A stretch of 64,000 nucleotides of DNA from Plasmopara viticola (Eukaryota; Oomycota; Peronosporomycetes; Peronosporales; Peronosporaceae): NCBI GenBank assembly GCA_001695595.3, contig MBPM02000008.1:1240001-1304000 (forward strand), given 5' to 3'. The notes beneath the pieces are model-generated. The model searched no databases, had not been told where the DNA came from, and was given only the letters and a program-made list of their open reading frames with translations. This document shows, one piece after another, positions 45,843 to 57,923 of the stretch; the stretch's first letter is position 1; every line of letters starts with the position of its first letter. The position numbers and the translations under genes were made by a program.

Positions 45843-46007
45843 TTGGGTGTCCCACAGTATGTGCCAACTTGACATATAAGAGAAATAGTCACATTCTAGA
45901 ATATCGAGACAGAAGAACACGTGGCTACAAGTGAGTAAGAGCCTATAGTTTGCTTTATTCCTATGAATTTACTTTCCATTTTGCACTGCGACAATCACAT
46001 TGTTATA
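45828..46007 (+). repeat. Copia family 1 LTR, middle
   Basis: 180 bp shared by the A and B copies. It differs from both outer LTRs at several sites (for example TGTGCCAAC, GAGTAAGAG, CTATAGTTTGCTTTA) and nearly equals the LTR at 12116-12295. Confidence 0.95.
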
Positions 46008-46019
46008 GGTTATGAGCCC
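46008..46019 (+). promoter_or_regulatory. Primer binding site of B copy
   Basis: GGTTATGAGCCC overlapping the gag ATG at 46012. Confidence 0.75.
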
Positions 46020-49000
46020 AATAACGAACCCGAACGAGATCCTCAGCGACGACAACTACTTCCTGTGGGAGTTTAACGCCCGCATGGCATTGGCCAGGAA
46101 GGACCTCCTCGACCATCTCGAGGTGAAGCCAGAAGACGCAGTGAACGCCCCCGCCCAATGGAAAGCCGCCGATGTGAAGGCGCTGGCTGTGGTGTCGAAG
46201 CTGTTGAGTCCAACGTACCAGATGATGGTGAGGGAAGCCAATTCTGCATGGGAAGCATGGCAAATTCTGCGTGCATTTTTCATGAAGCAGAGTCTGCACA
46301 ACCGTGTGCAGCTGCGCAAGCAACTCCACGAGTTCGCGATGGCCAGTGGTGGGAGTCTCATGGAGCATCTGGTGCAGTTCGATGAATTGTGTGCGAAGTT
46401 GGCTGCGGTTGGTGACGCTCTGCCTGAAGAGGAGAAGCTGGTGATCCTCCTTGGTAGTGTGCCAAGTGAGTACGACGCGATGGTGCGGCTCATCGAAGTG
46501 CGCGACCGTGTGACACTTCTGGATGCGAAAGAGATGCTCCGACGCGAATATGAGATGATTCAGAAACGCGAGGTGAAGGAGCAAGCATTCAAGGCGACGG
46601 TGAGTGATAATGGTGGAAGGTTCCAGAATGGGCGTGGAGGCCGACGTGGACGAAATGCCAAGAGACACGGACGCAAAGGGCATAATGGTGGTGACAAGAA
46701 GGAGTTCAAGGGCCGATGCTATGAATGCCACGAAGCTGGCCACAAGAAACAAGATTGCCCGAGGCTGAAGGGCAATGCCGGTGGTTCGGAGTTCGCGTTC
46801 TCCGCTATGACCGCTGGTGGTGAGCGATCGTCCACCTGGCTCCTTGATAGTGGAGCCAGCTCGCATATGACTACGGATCGGAATGATTTTTCGGAATACC
46901 GCCCGCTTACAGAACCAATCGAGATCATGGTGGCAAATGGCCAGCGAGTTGCCGCCATAGGTATGGGTACCGTGCGAATTAACTTTACCGGAGGCGTGCG
47001 GGTGAAGTTGACGGATGTTCTCCACGTTCAGAAATTGGACCGAAAGCTACTGTCGGTTCCTGCACTCATGTCCAAGAATCTCGCTGTGCAGTTCGACAAG
47101 ACCGGTGCCTCCATCTCGCTGAATGGCCGTGTTATTGTTCGAGTCCCTCGGATTGGGAAACTGTACGCGTGTGAACTAAAAAACAGAACGGAAGGCAACG
47201 CGTATACGGCATTTGATGGTGAGTCAAGTGATAAAGCCTACGAAGTCATTCACGCGCGCCTGGGGCACGTCTCCGATACCAAGCTAAAGTTAATTGCTCG
47301 CGCGTGCGATGGTGTCCCCCCTATGGCTTTGTTTCAATCGGATGGTGGTGTTGCAGTGGCTGTGCGCAAGGAAAAATGACCACGAGCTCGTACGCGCACC
47401 AATCGGGTAGCGAGATAAAGACAGGTCGCCCATTCGAGATTGTGCACACGGATGTGATGGGGCCAATAAAACCGAAGTCCAAGGGTGGTGCGGTATACAT
47501 CGTGGTCTTCGTGGACGACTTCAGCCGAGTAGTGTTCGTCAACTTCATCAAGCAGAAGTCTCAAGTGTTCGATTGCTTCAAGGCATTCTGCACTCAGGTT
47601 AAGGTGCAACACGGCTGCAAGGTGATGTGTGTTCGTAGTGACAACGGTGGTGAATATGTGAGCAAGCGCTTCGGCAAGTTCTGTGCGTCCAAAGGGATCA
47701 TTCACCAGACGAGTGCGCCATACAGCCCCCAGCAAAATGGGACCGCTGAGCGTATGAACCGGACACTAGCTGACATGGCCCGATCGATGCTACACTACAT
47801 GCGAGTGGACCGTGTGTGGTGGGCTGAAGCGTTTCGGACTGCAGCTTACATCGTCAACCGTATCCCGAATACTGCGCGACCGGATCAGAGCCCCCTCGAA
47901 GTATTAACCGGAAAGCGCCAGTCACTCGAAGACCTTCGTGTATTTGGTGCTCGTGGCTACGTACATGTTGACAAGCCAAACGTAGGCAAACTTGATCCTC
48001 GAGCTCACCGTTGCCTCTTCCTTGGATACGCTGATGGTTCGAAAGCGTATCGTGTGTGGATTACGACGACGAGCGCATCGTGATTTCGCGATCGGTGCAT
48101 CTGAATGAGCGACCACCAGACACGTTCCATGCCGTCAGTGATGACTCAAGTTGCTTTCCTTGGGTGGTTAGCATCAATGATCACGATTCCGTGAGTTATA
48201 TTCCGCCACCGCGACCAGTGAATGAGAACGACCATGATGCAACTGCGGATGTCGACGATGCCGCCGACGTTGAAATGGAAGAAGTGCCCCCTACCGATGC
48301 TCAAATCTCACCCGTTCCTACTGATGCTTTGGACAGGGGGAGTAACAGCCAGATGCAAGTTGTCCAGCCCATCAGTCCTGCTACTGCTACCGAAGATCAG
48401 CAGATGCAGCTCGCCCAGCGTCCTGATTGCGATATCGTCCCGCACTCACAACATCCAAGTCGATCGATCGATCGCCCCGCCATCGTCCAGCATCTCAACC
48501 CGAGCCTTGACCTCGTCCGTGCTGCCGGATGTGATCCGTGCGCACCGTCAGCAATAATCCCTCATGGTGAAGGTGTTGGCGTCGGCGTCCATGCATCAGA
48601 GAATCGCATGTGTTCAGTGGTGGTTCCATTCGCCCTCGGTCGATCACGTATGAACAACCGCGTCTACTGACTGATGGAGATATGCCTTTGCATCTTGGTG
48701 GCGCTGAAAATGACGATGAGCCAGAACCAGAAAGCAAGCGACCACGCCTGGATGAGTACGAAATTGCGTTGGCGGTGTCTGAGCTGCCTACATCATACGC
48801 TGAAGCAATGGCGGCCCCTGACGCTCCACAATGGAAGGAAGCTATTCGTGCTGAGATTCGGTCGCATGTGCGGAGCCACACGTGGGACATGGTGCGACGA
48901 CCTCAAGGAAACAAGGTGATCGGATGCAAATGGGTATTCGCGAAGAAGTACGACGAGAATGGAGCGGTTAAGCGATACAAGGCACGTCTAGTCGCTCGAG

Positions 49001-50284
49001 GTTTCCTCGCATTGTGCTGCTCTCGACGCCTCATGATTCGCCAGTTTGACATTGAGACCGCATTTCTAAATGGAAAGCTTGACGAAACAGTGTTTATGAA
49101 TCCCCCTGAAGGAGTGAATGTGGCGCCGGAATTGGTTTGCAGACTCCGCCGCAGCCTCTATGGACTCAAGCAAGCTGCAGCTGTGTGGCACCGTACCATC
49201 CGCGACGTGTTCAAGCGTCTAGGTTTCAAACAGTGTCGAGCTGATCCTTGTCTCTTCGTTCGACGAGATGACAGTGACCCAGCGGCCGCGGTTTTTGTGG
49301 TGCTCTACGTAGACGATCTACTTGTTGGCTGCAAAACAGAGGAACAAGCGCGATCCGTGTGTACTGGTCTCGCGTCGCACTTCACGGTCAAATCACTCGG
49401 TGATGCTCGTTTCGTTCTCGGGATGGAAGTACTTCACGATCGGAAACGTGGTGAAATGGTGGTGAAGCAATCTCAGTTTATAACCAAGTTGCTCGAGCGT
49501 TTTGGTCAAGTATCTGCTCATGGTGTCCGCAACCCAATGGTAATTGGTCAAGATCTCAGCCCATCCGACAAGCACGGTGTATGCACAGACAAAAATAAGT
49601 ACCGCGAACTAATCGGATCAATGCTGTACGTTGCCAATGCCACACGTCCCGACATTGGCTACGTGCTGTCGATACTCTCTCAGTACCTCGATACGCCGCG
49701 TGAGATGCATTGGAATGCTGCGCTACATGTACTTCGCTACCTCAAGGCCACTCTTTCGATCGGCATCCACTACACGGCAAAGGGCAAGAATATCGTGACA
49801 TACTGCGACGCGAACTGGGGTGGTGATAAGGAGACGCGACGCTCGACGTCTGGTGTGATGGTGAAGATGGCTGACGGTCCGGTCATCTACAAGTGCAGCG
49901 TCAAGCGACCGTCGCGTTATCAACTGCTGAAGCCGAGACATGGCTCTCGCACTTACCGCTCAAGAAGTACTGTGGCTGCGTTTCCTCCTCACAGAGATGG
50001 GTGTAAACGTGTCGAGTGCGTCGACGATCTACATGGACAACCAGTCGGCGATTAGTATGGCAACTAACCACGGATACACCCCACGCGCCAAGCACATCGA
50101 CCTCCGAGCTCACTTCGTCCGGGACCACGTCGAGAAGGGCACTATCAAGGTGGAGTACGTACCATCGGAGTCTCAGCTAGCGGATATGTTAACGAAGGCC
50201 ATTCCGACGCCGCGCTTTGTGGAGCTTCGTGACGCATGCGGACTTGTGGACTGTCAAGTTGAGGGGGAGTGTAACGGCCTCTAA
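46012..50284 (+). pseudogene. Copia family 1 gag-pol, B copy, multiple lesions
   Basis: The frame is open from capsid through the integrase zinc site to about 47351, where a T-run loses one base. Further one-base losses lie near 48058 (GGG to GG), 48609 (GG to G), 49891 (AGAGCAAG region) and 49937 (GAGTACATG to GAGACATG). A 72-bp in-frame deletion at 49008 removes 24 codons of the RT palm upstream of LYVDD (including YSPVASMN). RNase H motifs (DNQSAISMATN) follow. The stop codon is at 50282-50284 inside the right LTR. Confidence 0.93.
50261..50269 (+). promoter_or_regulatory. Polypurine tract of B copy
   Basis: GAGGGGGAG directly before the right outer LTR. Confidence 0.85.
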
Positions 50285-50449
50285 TTGGGTGTCCCACAGT
50301 ATGTGTCAACTTGACATATAAGAGAAATAGTCACATTCTAGAATATCGAGACAGAAGAACACGTGGCTACAAGTGAGTTAGAGCCTATGGTTTGCTATAT
50401 TCCTATGAATTTACTTTCCATTTTGCACTGCGACAATCACATTGTTATA
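50270..50449 (+). repeat. Copia family 1 LTR, right outer
   Basis: 180 bp, followed by the GTTAA target duplication. Identical to the LTR at 8260-8439 as far as I can compare by eye. Confidence 0.95.
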
Positions 50450-51588
50450 GTTAATACCAATGTACATACTCGGCCAACTGTATGATTTGCACAAGAAAAG
50501 ACTTTTGACATGTCTTGCTACTCCGCCGTCTTGTCAATCGACATTTTGGATTCATTCACAATAGGAACGTGGTTAAGAAGTACAGGCAACGTTTAATCAC
50601 CCGTCATACCAATCGCGCGTACATGACAAGAGTTGTTCAAATGTAATAAAAGGGAAAGGTGTTATTGAGCGCAACTATAGATCTTTTTAGCTATTGATTT
50701 TCGAGCTTGAGCTTCGAAAGCTTTTATTCCGATGTAAAATTCTTAATTGTACGATGCCCATATTTCGGTTCATCAATTAATTGAGCATCAGACTATCCCA
50801 ATAGCACCAATACTTTCAGTTTTTGAGAAAAATCTAATCGTACACCAACCTTTGACGACAAAGATGACGAAGCAGAAATGCCTGTTGCATCAAATGCTAG
50901 TGACATGCAAAAAGATGCATTTTCTTGTAGAATCTCACACAAAGCACAAAACATTTGGATCACGACTGTGTTCTTTTTCTTATTTACTTGAACGAGCTCA
51001 CGGGAAAAAGCTGACATGAATACGAGGACAAGATTATTACGCACAAGATGGCGCTAGACCAAAATTGATGAAAAGGACGGTGCTCCTTTTTGTTGCTATT
51101 CTGTATCGGTGAGCATTCTAGCTTTTGTTTGCAATGCAGCAGCGAAAGCGTCATGAAATTCTAGTAGCATCAATGACAGAGTGAGTTTAAAAAGTGTAAC
51201 TGTGGAAAACGTCCCAGCCAATATTCGTGATGGATTTTGATGCTGCGACGAATCCCGGAAAATGACGCGATTCATCCGCACGAAGAGGAGACACGACATA
51301 AACATTCATCACAACGCAACTCGCTCCAAGTCTTCACTTTGCGTAGCTGTCTACTCTTCGATAGGATTATGAAGCTGTCAATTTTTGCCGCCGCTGCTGC
51401 AATTGCTGTTGCAAACTTTGCAGCTGCTGACCAAACTGCTTTGAGGTCGGCAGCTATGCCTACTGAGGCAGCACCCGCTACAGAAAAGAGTCCAGATGGA
51501 AATAAGAAGGAATTCTGGGGCTGGGGAGGGCCTTGGGGAGGACTCGGCTGGGGTGGAGGCTGGGGCGGAGGCTGGGGTGGAGGCTGGG
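50450..51588 (+). repeat. Array unit after the dimer, + orientation, subfamily I-like
   Basis: Resumes the spacer interrupted at 41313 and continues to the N-terminal part of the gene at 51369. The spacer keeps the CCCGTCATACC segment (near 50600), so it is transitional. It ends at the right inversion breakpoint inside a WGGG repeat. Confidence 0.9.
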
Positions 51589-51590
51589 GT
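51369..51590 (+). pseudogene. WGGG-family gene, N-terminal part at right inversion breakpoint
   Basis: Signal peptide, linker (SAAMPTEAAP) and three WGGG units, then a switch at GGGTG into - oriented spacer. The frame continues to 51668 with an unrelated tail (DETLPVLLFHV...), 99 aa from the ATG. The true C-terminus is the stub at 31173-31191. Whether the fused form is made is unknown. Confidence 0.88.
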
Positions 51591-52062
51591 GATGAAACGT
51601 TACCTGTACTTCTTTTCCACGTTCACATTTCCCTCGAATCCCAAGTTTTTTGTTCAATTTTATTGTGAATGAGTCCAAAATGTTGATTGACAAGACGGCG
51701 GGTAGCAAGACATGTCGAACGTCACTTTTTGTGCAAGGTCATACAGTTAGCCAAGTTTAAACATTGGTATCAACTACGGCAATACAATTTAGTCACTCGA
51801 CACCTACTAACTAAAAATATTGCGAACAGATACATTGTGACAAACCATTTACCAGCTATCTGTCAAGAGATCTTTGTAATGACAACTGATCGACACCTAC
51901 GACAAAATACTTTTGTAATGCCCAAATTTATTCTGAAAATAGAGCGACACTACAACTAGCACTGTTTTTTAGTGTGTTATCGTTTCAGTCAAATAACTTC
52001 CTCTTGGGCTCAAAGAAGCAAGTAAGGGCACGATACTGTTAGTCATACGCGTCGACCAAGAT

Positions 52063-52275
52063 CTACCACCAGCCTCCACCCCAGCCTCCACCCCAGCCTA
52101 GTCCTCCCCAAGGCCCTCCCCAGCCCCAGAATTCCTTCTTATTTCCATCTGGACTCTTTTCTGTAGCAGGTGCTGCCTCATTAGGCGTAGCTGCCGACCT
52201 CAAAGCGGTTTGGTCAGCTGCTGCAAAGTTTGCAACAGCAATTGCAGCAGCGGCGGCAAAAATTGACAACTTCAT
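52063..52275 (-). CDS. WGGG-family secreted protein, shortest form
   Basis: 70 aa, two WGGG units, subfamily II linker (SAATPNEAAP). It is the first complete copy right of the inversion and has the same protein as the copy at 37896. Confidence 0.85.
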   Translation of the reverse strand: MKLSIFAAAAAIAVANFAAADQTALRSAATPNEAAPATEKSPDGNKKEFWGWGGPWGGLGWGGGWGGGWW

Positions 52276-53500
52276 AATCCTCTCGAAGAGTAGACAGCTA
52301 CGCAAAGTTGATCTTGAAGACTTGGAGCGAGTTGCGTTGTGATGAATGTGTATGTCGTGTCTCCTCTTCGTGCGGATGAATCGCGTCATTTTCCGGGATT
52401 CGTCGCAGCATCAAATTCCATCACGAATATTGGCTGGGACGTTTTCGACAATTCCACATTCTAAACTCACTCTGTCATTGATGCTCCTAGAATTTCATGA
52501 ACGCTTTAGCTGCTGCATTGCAAGCAACAGATAGAATGCTCACCGATACAGAACTGCAACATATAGGAGCACCGTCCGTTACATCGATTCTGGTCTAGCG
52601 CCATCCTGTGTAATAGTCTTGTCTTCGTATTCATGTCATCTTTTTCCCGTGACATCGTCCAAGTCAGTAAAAAAAAACACAATTGTAATCCAAATGCTTT
52701 GTGTTTTGTGTGAGATTCTTCAAGAAATAGTCACCTTTTTGCATTTACTAGCATTTGATGCAACAGGCATTTCATCTTCGTCATCTTGGTCGTCAAAGGT
52801 TGGTGTACGTTTTGCTTTTTTTCACAATTGCAACTATTGGTCCTATTGGAGGCTTAATTGATTGATGAACCGAAATATGGGCATCTTACAATTTAAAATT
52901 TTACTTCGGAAAAATAGTTTTTGAAGCTTAAGCTTGAGAAACAATAGCTGAAAAATCTATAATTGCAAAAAGTCGGCTCATCAGCACCGTTCCATTTCAT
53001 TATATTCAAGCAACTCTAGCCAAGTACGCGTGATTGGTATGACGGGTGATGAAACGTTACCTGTACTTCTTTTCCACGTTCACATTTCCCTCGAATCCCA
53101 AGTTTTTTGTTCAATTTTATTGTGAATGAGTCCAAAATGTTGATTGACAAGACGGCGGGGTAGCAAGACATGTCGAACGTCACTTTTTGTGCAAGGTCAT
53201 ACAGTTAGCCAAGTTTAAACATTGGTATCAACTACGGCAATACAATCTAGTCACTCGACACCTACTAACTAAAAATATTGCGAACAGATACAATGTGACA
53301 AACCATTTACCAGCTATCTGTCAAGAGATCTTTGTAATGACAACTGATCGACACCTACGACAAAATACTTTTGTAATGCCCAAATTTATTCTGAAAATAG
53401 AGCGACACTACAACTAGCACTGTTTTTTAGTGTGTTATCGTTTCAGTCAAATAACTTCCTCTTGGGCTCAAAGAAGCAAGTAAGGGCACGATACTGTTAG

Positions 53501-53740
53501 TCATACGCGTCGACCAAGATCTACCACCAGCCTCCACCCCAGCCTCCAGCCTCCACCCCAGCCTAGTCCTCCCCAAGGCCCTCCCCAGCCCCAGAATTCC
53601 TTCTTATTTCCATCTGGACTCTTTTCTGTAGCAGGTGCTGCCTCATTAGGCGTAGCTGCCGACCTCAAAGCGGTTTGGTCAGCTGCTGCAAAGTTTGCAA
53701 CAGCAATTGCAGCAGCGGCGGCAAAAATTGACAACTTCAT
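53501..53740 (-). pseudogene. WGGG-family gene, frame-switched copy (Arg-rich tail)
   Basis: One 12-bp unit (near 53541-53547) is shortened to 7 bp. The frame turns to RLGWRLVVDLGRRV and stops at 53501, giving 79 aa. The tail is basic, unlike the VEAG tails made by one-base losses. Confidence 0.75.
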
Positions 53741-54982
53741 AATCCTCTCGAAGAGTAGACAGCTACGCAAAGTTGATCTTGAAGACTTGGAGCGAGTTGC
53801 GTTGTGATGAATGTGTATGTCGTGTCTCCTCTTCGTGCGGATGAATCGCGTCATTTTCCGGGATTCGTCGCAGCATCAAATTCCATCACGAATATTGGCT
53901 GGGACGTTTTCGACAATTCCACATTCTAAACTCACTCTGTCATTGATGCTCCTAGAATTTCATGAACGCTTTAGCTGCTGCATTGCAAGCAACAGATAGA
54001 ATGCTCACCGATACAGAACTGCAACATATAGGAGCACCGTCCGTTACATCGATTCTGGTCTAGCGCCATCCTGTGTAATAGTCTTGTCTTCGTATTCATG
54101 TCATCTTTTTCCCGTGACATCGTCCAAGAAAGTAAAAAAAAACACAATTGTAATCCAAATGCTTTGTGTTTTGTGTGAACTTCCAAGAAATAGTCACCTT
54201 TTTGCATTTACTAGCATTTGATGCAACAGGCATTTCATCTTCGTCATCTTGGTCGTCAAAGGTTGGTGTACGTTTTGCTTTTTTTCACAATTGCAACTAT
54301 TGGTCCTATTGGAGGCTTAATTGATTGATGAACCGAAATATGGGCATCTTACAATTTAAAATTTTACTTCGGAAAAATAGTTTTTGAAGCTTAAGCTTGA
54401 GAAACAATAGCTGAAAAATCTATAATTGCAAAAAGTCGGCTCATCAGCACCGTTCCATTTCATTATATTCAAGCAACTCTAGCCAAGTACGCGTGATTGG
54501 TATGACGGGTGATGAAACGTTACCTGTACTTCTTTTCCACGTTCACATTTCCCTCGAATCCCAAGTTTTTTGTTCAATTTTATTGTGAATGAGTCCAAAA
54601 TGTTGATTGACAAGACGGCGGGGTAGCAAGACATGTCGAACGTCACTTTTTGTGCAAGGTCATACAGTTAGCCAAGTTTAAACATTGGTATCAACTACGG
54701 CAATACAATCTAGTCACTCGACACCTACTAACTAAAAATATTGCGAACAGATACATGTGACAAACCATTTACCAGCTATCTGTCAAGAGATCTTTGTAAT
54801 GACAACTGATCGACACCTACGACAAAATACTTTTGTAATGCCCAAATTTATTCTGAAAATAGAGCGACACTACAACTAGCACTGTTTTTTAGTGTGTTAT
54901 CGTTTCAGTCAAATAACTTCCTCTTGGGCTCAAAGAAGCAAGTAAGGGCACGATACTGTTAGTCATACGCGTCGACCAAGAT

Positions 54983-55207
54983 CTACCACCAGCCTCCACC
55001 CCAGCCTCCGCCCCAGCCTCCACCCCAGCCTAGTCCTCCCCAAGGCCCTCCCCAGCCCCAGAATTCCTTCTTATTTCCATCTGGACTCTTTTCTGTAGCA
55101 GGTGCTGCCTCATTAGGCGTAGCTGCCGACCTCAAAGCGGTTTGGTCAGCTGCTGCAAAGTTTGCAACAGCAATTGCAGCAGCGGCGGCAAAAATTGACA
55201 ACTTCAT
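54983..55207 (-). CDS. WGGG-family secreted protein, 74-aa form
   Basis: Three WGGG units, subfamily II linker, frame intact. Confidence 0.86.
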   Translation of the reverse strand: MKLSIFAAAAAIAVANFAAADQTALRSAATPNEAAPATEKSPDGNKKEFWGWGGPWGGLGWGGGWGGGWGGGWW

Positions 55208-56453
55208 AATCCTCTCGAAGAGTAGACAGCTACGCAAAGTTGATCTTGAAGACTTGGAGCGAGTTGCGTTGTGATGAATGTGTATGTCGTGTCTCCTCTT
55301 CGTGCGGATGAATCGCGTCATTTTCCGGGATTCGTCGCAGCATCAAATTCCATCACGAATATTGGCTGGGACGTTTTCGACAATTCCACATTCTAAACTC
55401 ACTCTGTCATTGATGCTCCTAGAATTTCATGAACGCTTTAGCTGCTGCATTGCAAGCAACAGATAGAATGCTCACCGATACAGAACTGCAACATATAGGA
55501 GCACCGTCCGTTACATCGATTCTGGTCTAGCGCCATCCTGTGTAATAGTCTTGTCTTCGTATTCATGTCATCTTTTTCCCGTGACATCGTCCAAGAAAGT
55601 AAAAAAAAAACACAATTGTAATCCAAATGCTTTGTGTTTTGTGTGAACTTCCACAAGAAATAGTCACCTTTTTGCATTTACTAGCATTTGATGCAACAGG
55701 CATTTCATCTTCGTCATCTTGGTCGTCAAAGGTTGGTGTACGTTTTGCTTTTTTTCACAATTGCAACTATTGGTCCTATTGGAGGCTTAATTGATTGATG
55801 AACCGAAATATGGGCATCTTACAATTTAAAATTTTACTTCGGAAAAATAGTTTTTGAAGCTTAAGCTTGAGAAACAATAGCTGAAAAATCTATAATTGCA
55901 AAAAGTCGGCTCATCAGCACCGTTCCATTTCATTATATTCAAGCAACTCTAGCCAAGTACGCGTGATTGGTATGACGGGTGATGAAACGTTACCTGTACT
56001 TCTTTTCCACGTTCACATTTCCCTCGAATCCCAAGTTTTTTGTTCAATTTTATTGTGAATGAGTCCAAAATGTTGATTGACAAGACGGCGGGGTAGCAAG
56101 ACATGTCGAACGTCACTTTTTGTGCAAGGTCATACAGTTAGCCAAGTTTAAACATTGGTATCAACTACGGCAATACAATCTAGTCACTCGACACCTACTA
56201 ACTAAAAATATTGCGAACAGATACATTGTGACAAACCATTTACCAGCTATCTGTCAAGAGATCTTTGTAATGACAACTGATCGACACCTACGACAAAATA
56301 CTTTTGTAATGCCCAAATTTATTCTGAAAATAGAGCGACACTACAACTAGCACTGTTTTTTAGTGTGTTATCGTTTCAGTCAAATAACTTCCTCTTGGGC
56401 TCAAAGAAGCAAGTAAGGGCACGATACTGTTAGTCATACGCGTCGACCAAGAT

Positions 56454-56678
56454 CTACCACCAGCCTCCACCCCAGCCTCCGCCCCAGCCTCCACCCCAGC
56501 CTAGTCCTCCCCAAGGCCCTCCCCAGCCCCAGAATTCCTTCTTATTTCCATCTGGACTCTTTTCTGTAGCAGGTGCTGCCTCATTAGGCGTAGCTGCCGA
56601 CCTCAAAGCGGTTTGGTCAGCTGCTGCAAAGTTTGCAACAGCAATTGCAGCAGCGGCGGCAAAAATTGACAACTTCAT
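56454..56678 (-). CDS. WGGG-family secreted protein, 74-aa form
   Basis: Same protein as the copy at 54983. The leader has GGATAAATC instead of GGATGAATC, a change shared by all copies to the right up to 62.7 kb; it marks a younger group of duplicates. Confidence 0.86.
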   Translation of the reverse strand: MKLSIFAAAAAIAVANFAAADQTALRSAATPNEAAPATEKSPDGNKKEFWGWGGPWGGLGWGGGWGGGWGGGWW

Positions 56679-57923
56679 AATCCTCTCGAAGAGTAGACAG
56701 CTACGCAAAGTTGATCTTGAAGACTTGGAGCGAGTTGCGTTGTGATGAATGTGTATGTCGTGTCTCCTCTTCGTGCGGATAAATCGCGTCATTTTCCGGG
56801 ATTCGTCGCAGCATCAAATTCCATCACGAATATTGGCTGGGACGTTTTCGACAATTCCACATTCTAAACTCACTCTGTCATTGATGCTCCTAGAATTTCA
56901 TGAACGCTTTAGCTGCTGCATTGCAAGCAACAGATAGAATGCTCACCGATACAGAACTGCAACATATAGGAGCACCGTCCGTTACATCGATTCTGGTCTA
57001 GCGCCATCCTGTGTAATAGTCTTGTCTTCGTATTCATGTCATCTTTTTCCCGTGACATCGTCCAAGAAAGTAAAAAAAAAACACAATTGTAATCCAAATG
57101 CTTTGTGTTTTGTGTGAACTTCCACAAGAAATAGTCACCTTTTTGCATTTACTAGCATTTGATGCAACAGGCATTTCATCTTCGTCATCTTGGTCGTCAA
57201 AGGTTGGTGTACGTTTTGCTTTTTTTCACAATTGCAACTATTGGTCCTATTGGAGGCTTAATTGATTGATGAACCGAAATATGGGCATCTTACAATTTAA
57301 AATTTTACTTCGGAAAAATAGTTTTTGAAGCTTAAGCTTGAGAAACAATAGCTGAAAAATCTATAATTGCAAAAAGTCGGCTCATCAGCACCGTTCCATT
57401 TCATTATATTCAAGCAACTCTAGCCAAGTACGCGTGATTGGTATGACGGGTGATGAAACGTTACCTGTACTTCTTTTCCACGTTCACATTTCCCTCGAAT
57501 CCCAAGTTTTTTGTTCAATTTTATTGTGAATGAGTCCAAAATGTTGATTGACAAGACGGCGGGGTAGCAAGACATGTCGAACGTCACTTTTTGTGCAAGG
57601 TCATACAGTTAGCCAAGTTTAAACATTGGTATCAACTACGGCAATACAATCTAGTCACTCGACACCTACTAACTAAAAATATTGCGAACAGATACATGTG
57701 ACAAACCATTTACCAGCTATCTGTCAAGAGATCTTTGTAATGACAACTGATCGACACCTACGACAAAATACTTTTGTAATGCCCAAATTTATTCTGAAAA
57801 TAGAGCGACACTACAACTAGCACTGTTTTTTAGTGTGTTATCGTTTCAGTCAAATAACTTCCTCTTGGGCTCAAAGAAGCAAGTAAGGGCACGATACTGT
57901 TAGTCATACGCGTCGACCAAGAT

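Larger units (their letters stand above)
41314..50449 (+). mobile_element. Tandem copia family 1 dimer: LTR-A-LTR-B-LTR
   Basis: 9136 bp with three LTRs (41314, 45828, 50270) and two internal regions, flanked once by GTTAA (41309-41313 and 50450-50454). It sits in a spacer, sense to the array genes. The outer LTRs differ at one site; the middle LTR differs from both at several. The target duplication therefore belongs to an original single element with the outer LTRs, and a second copy was added by recombination. Both polyproteins are broken. Confidence 0.95.
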
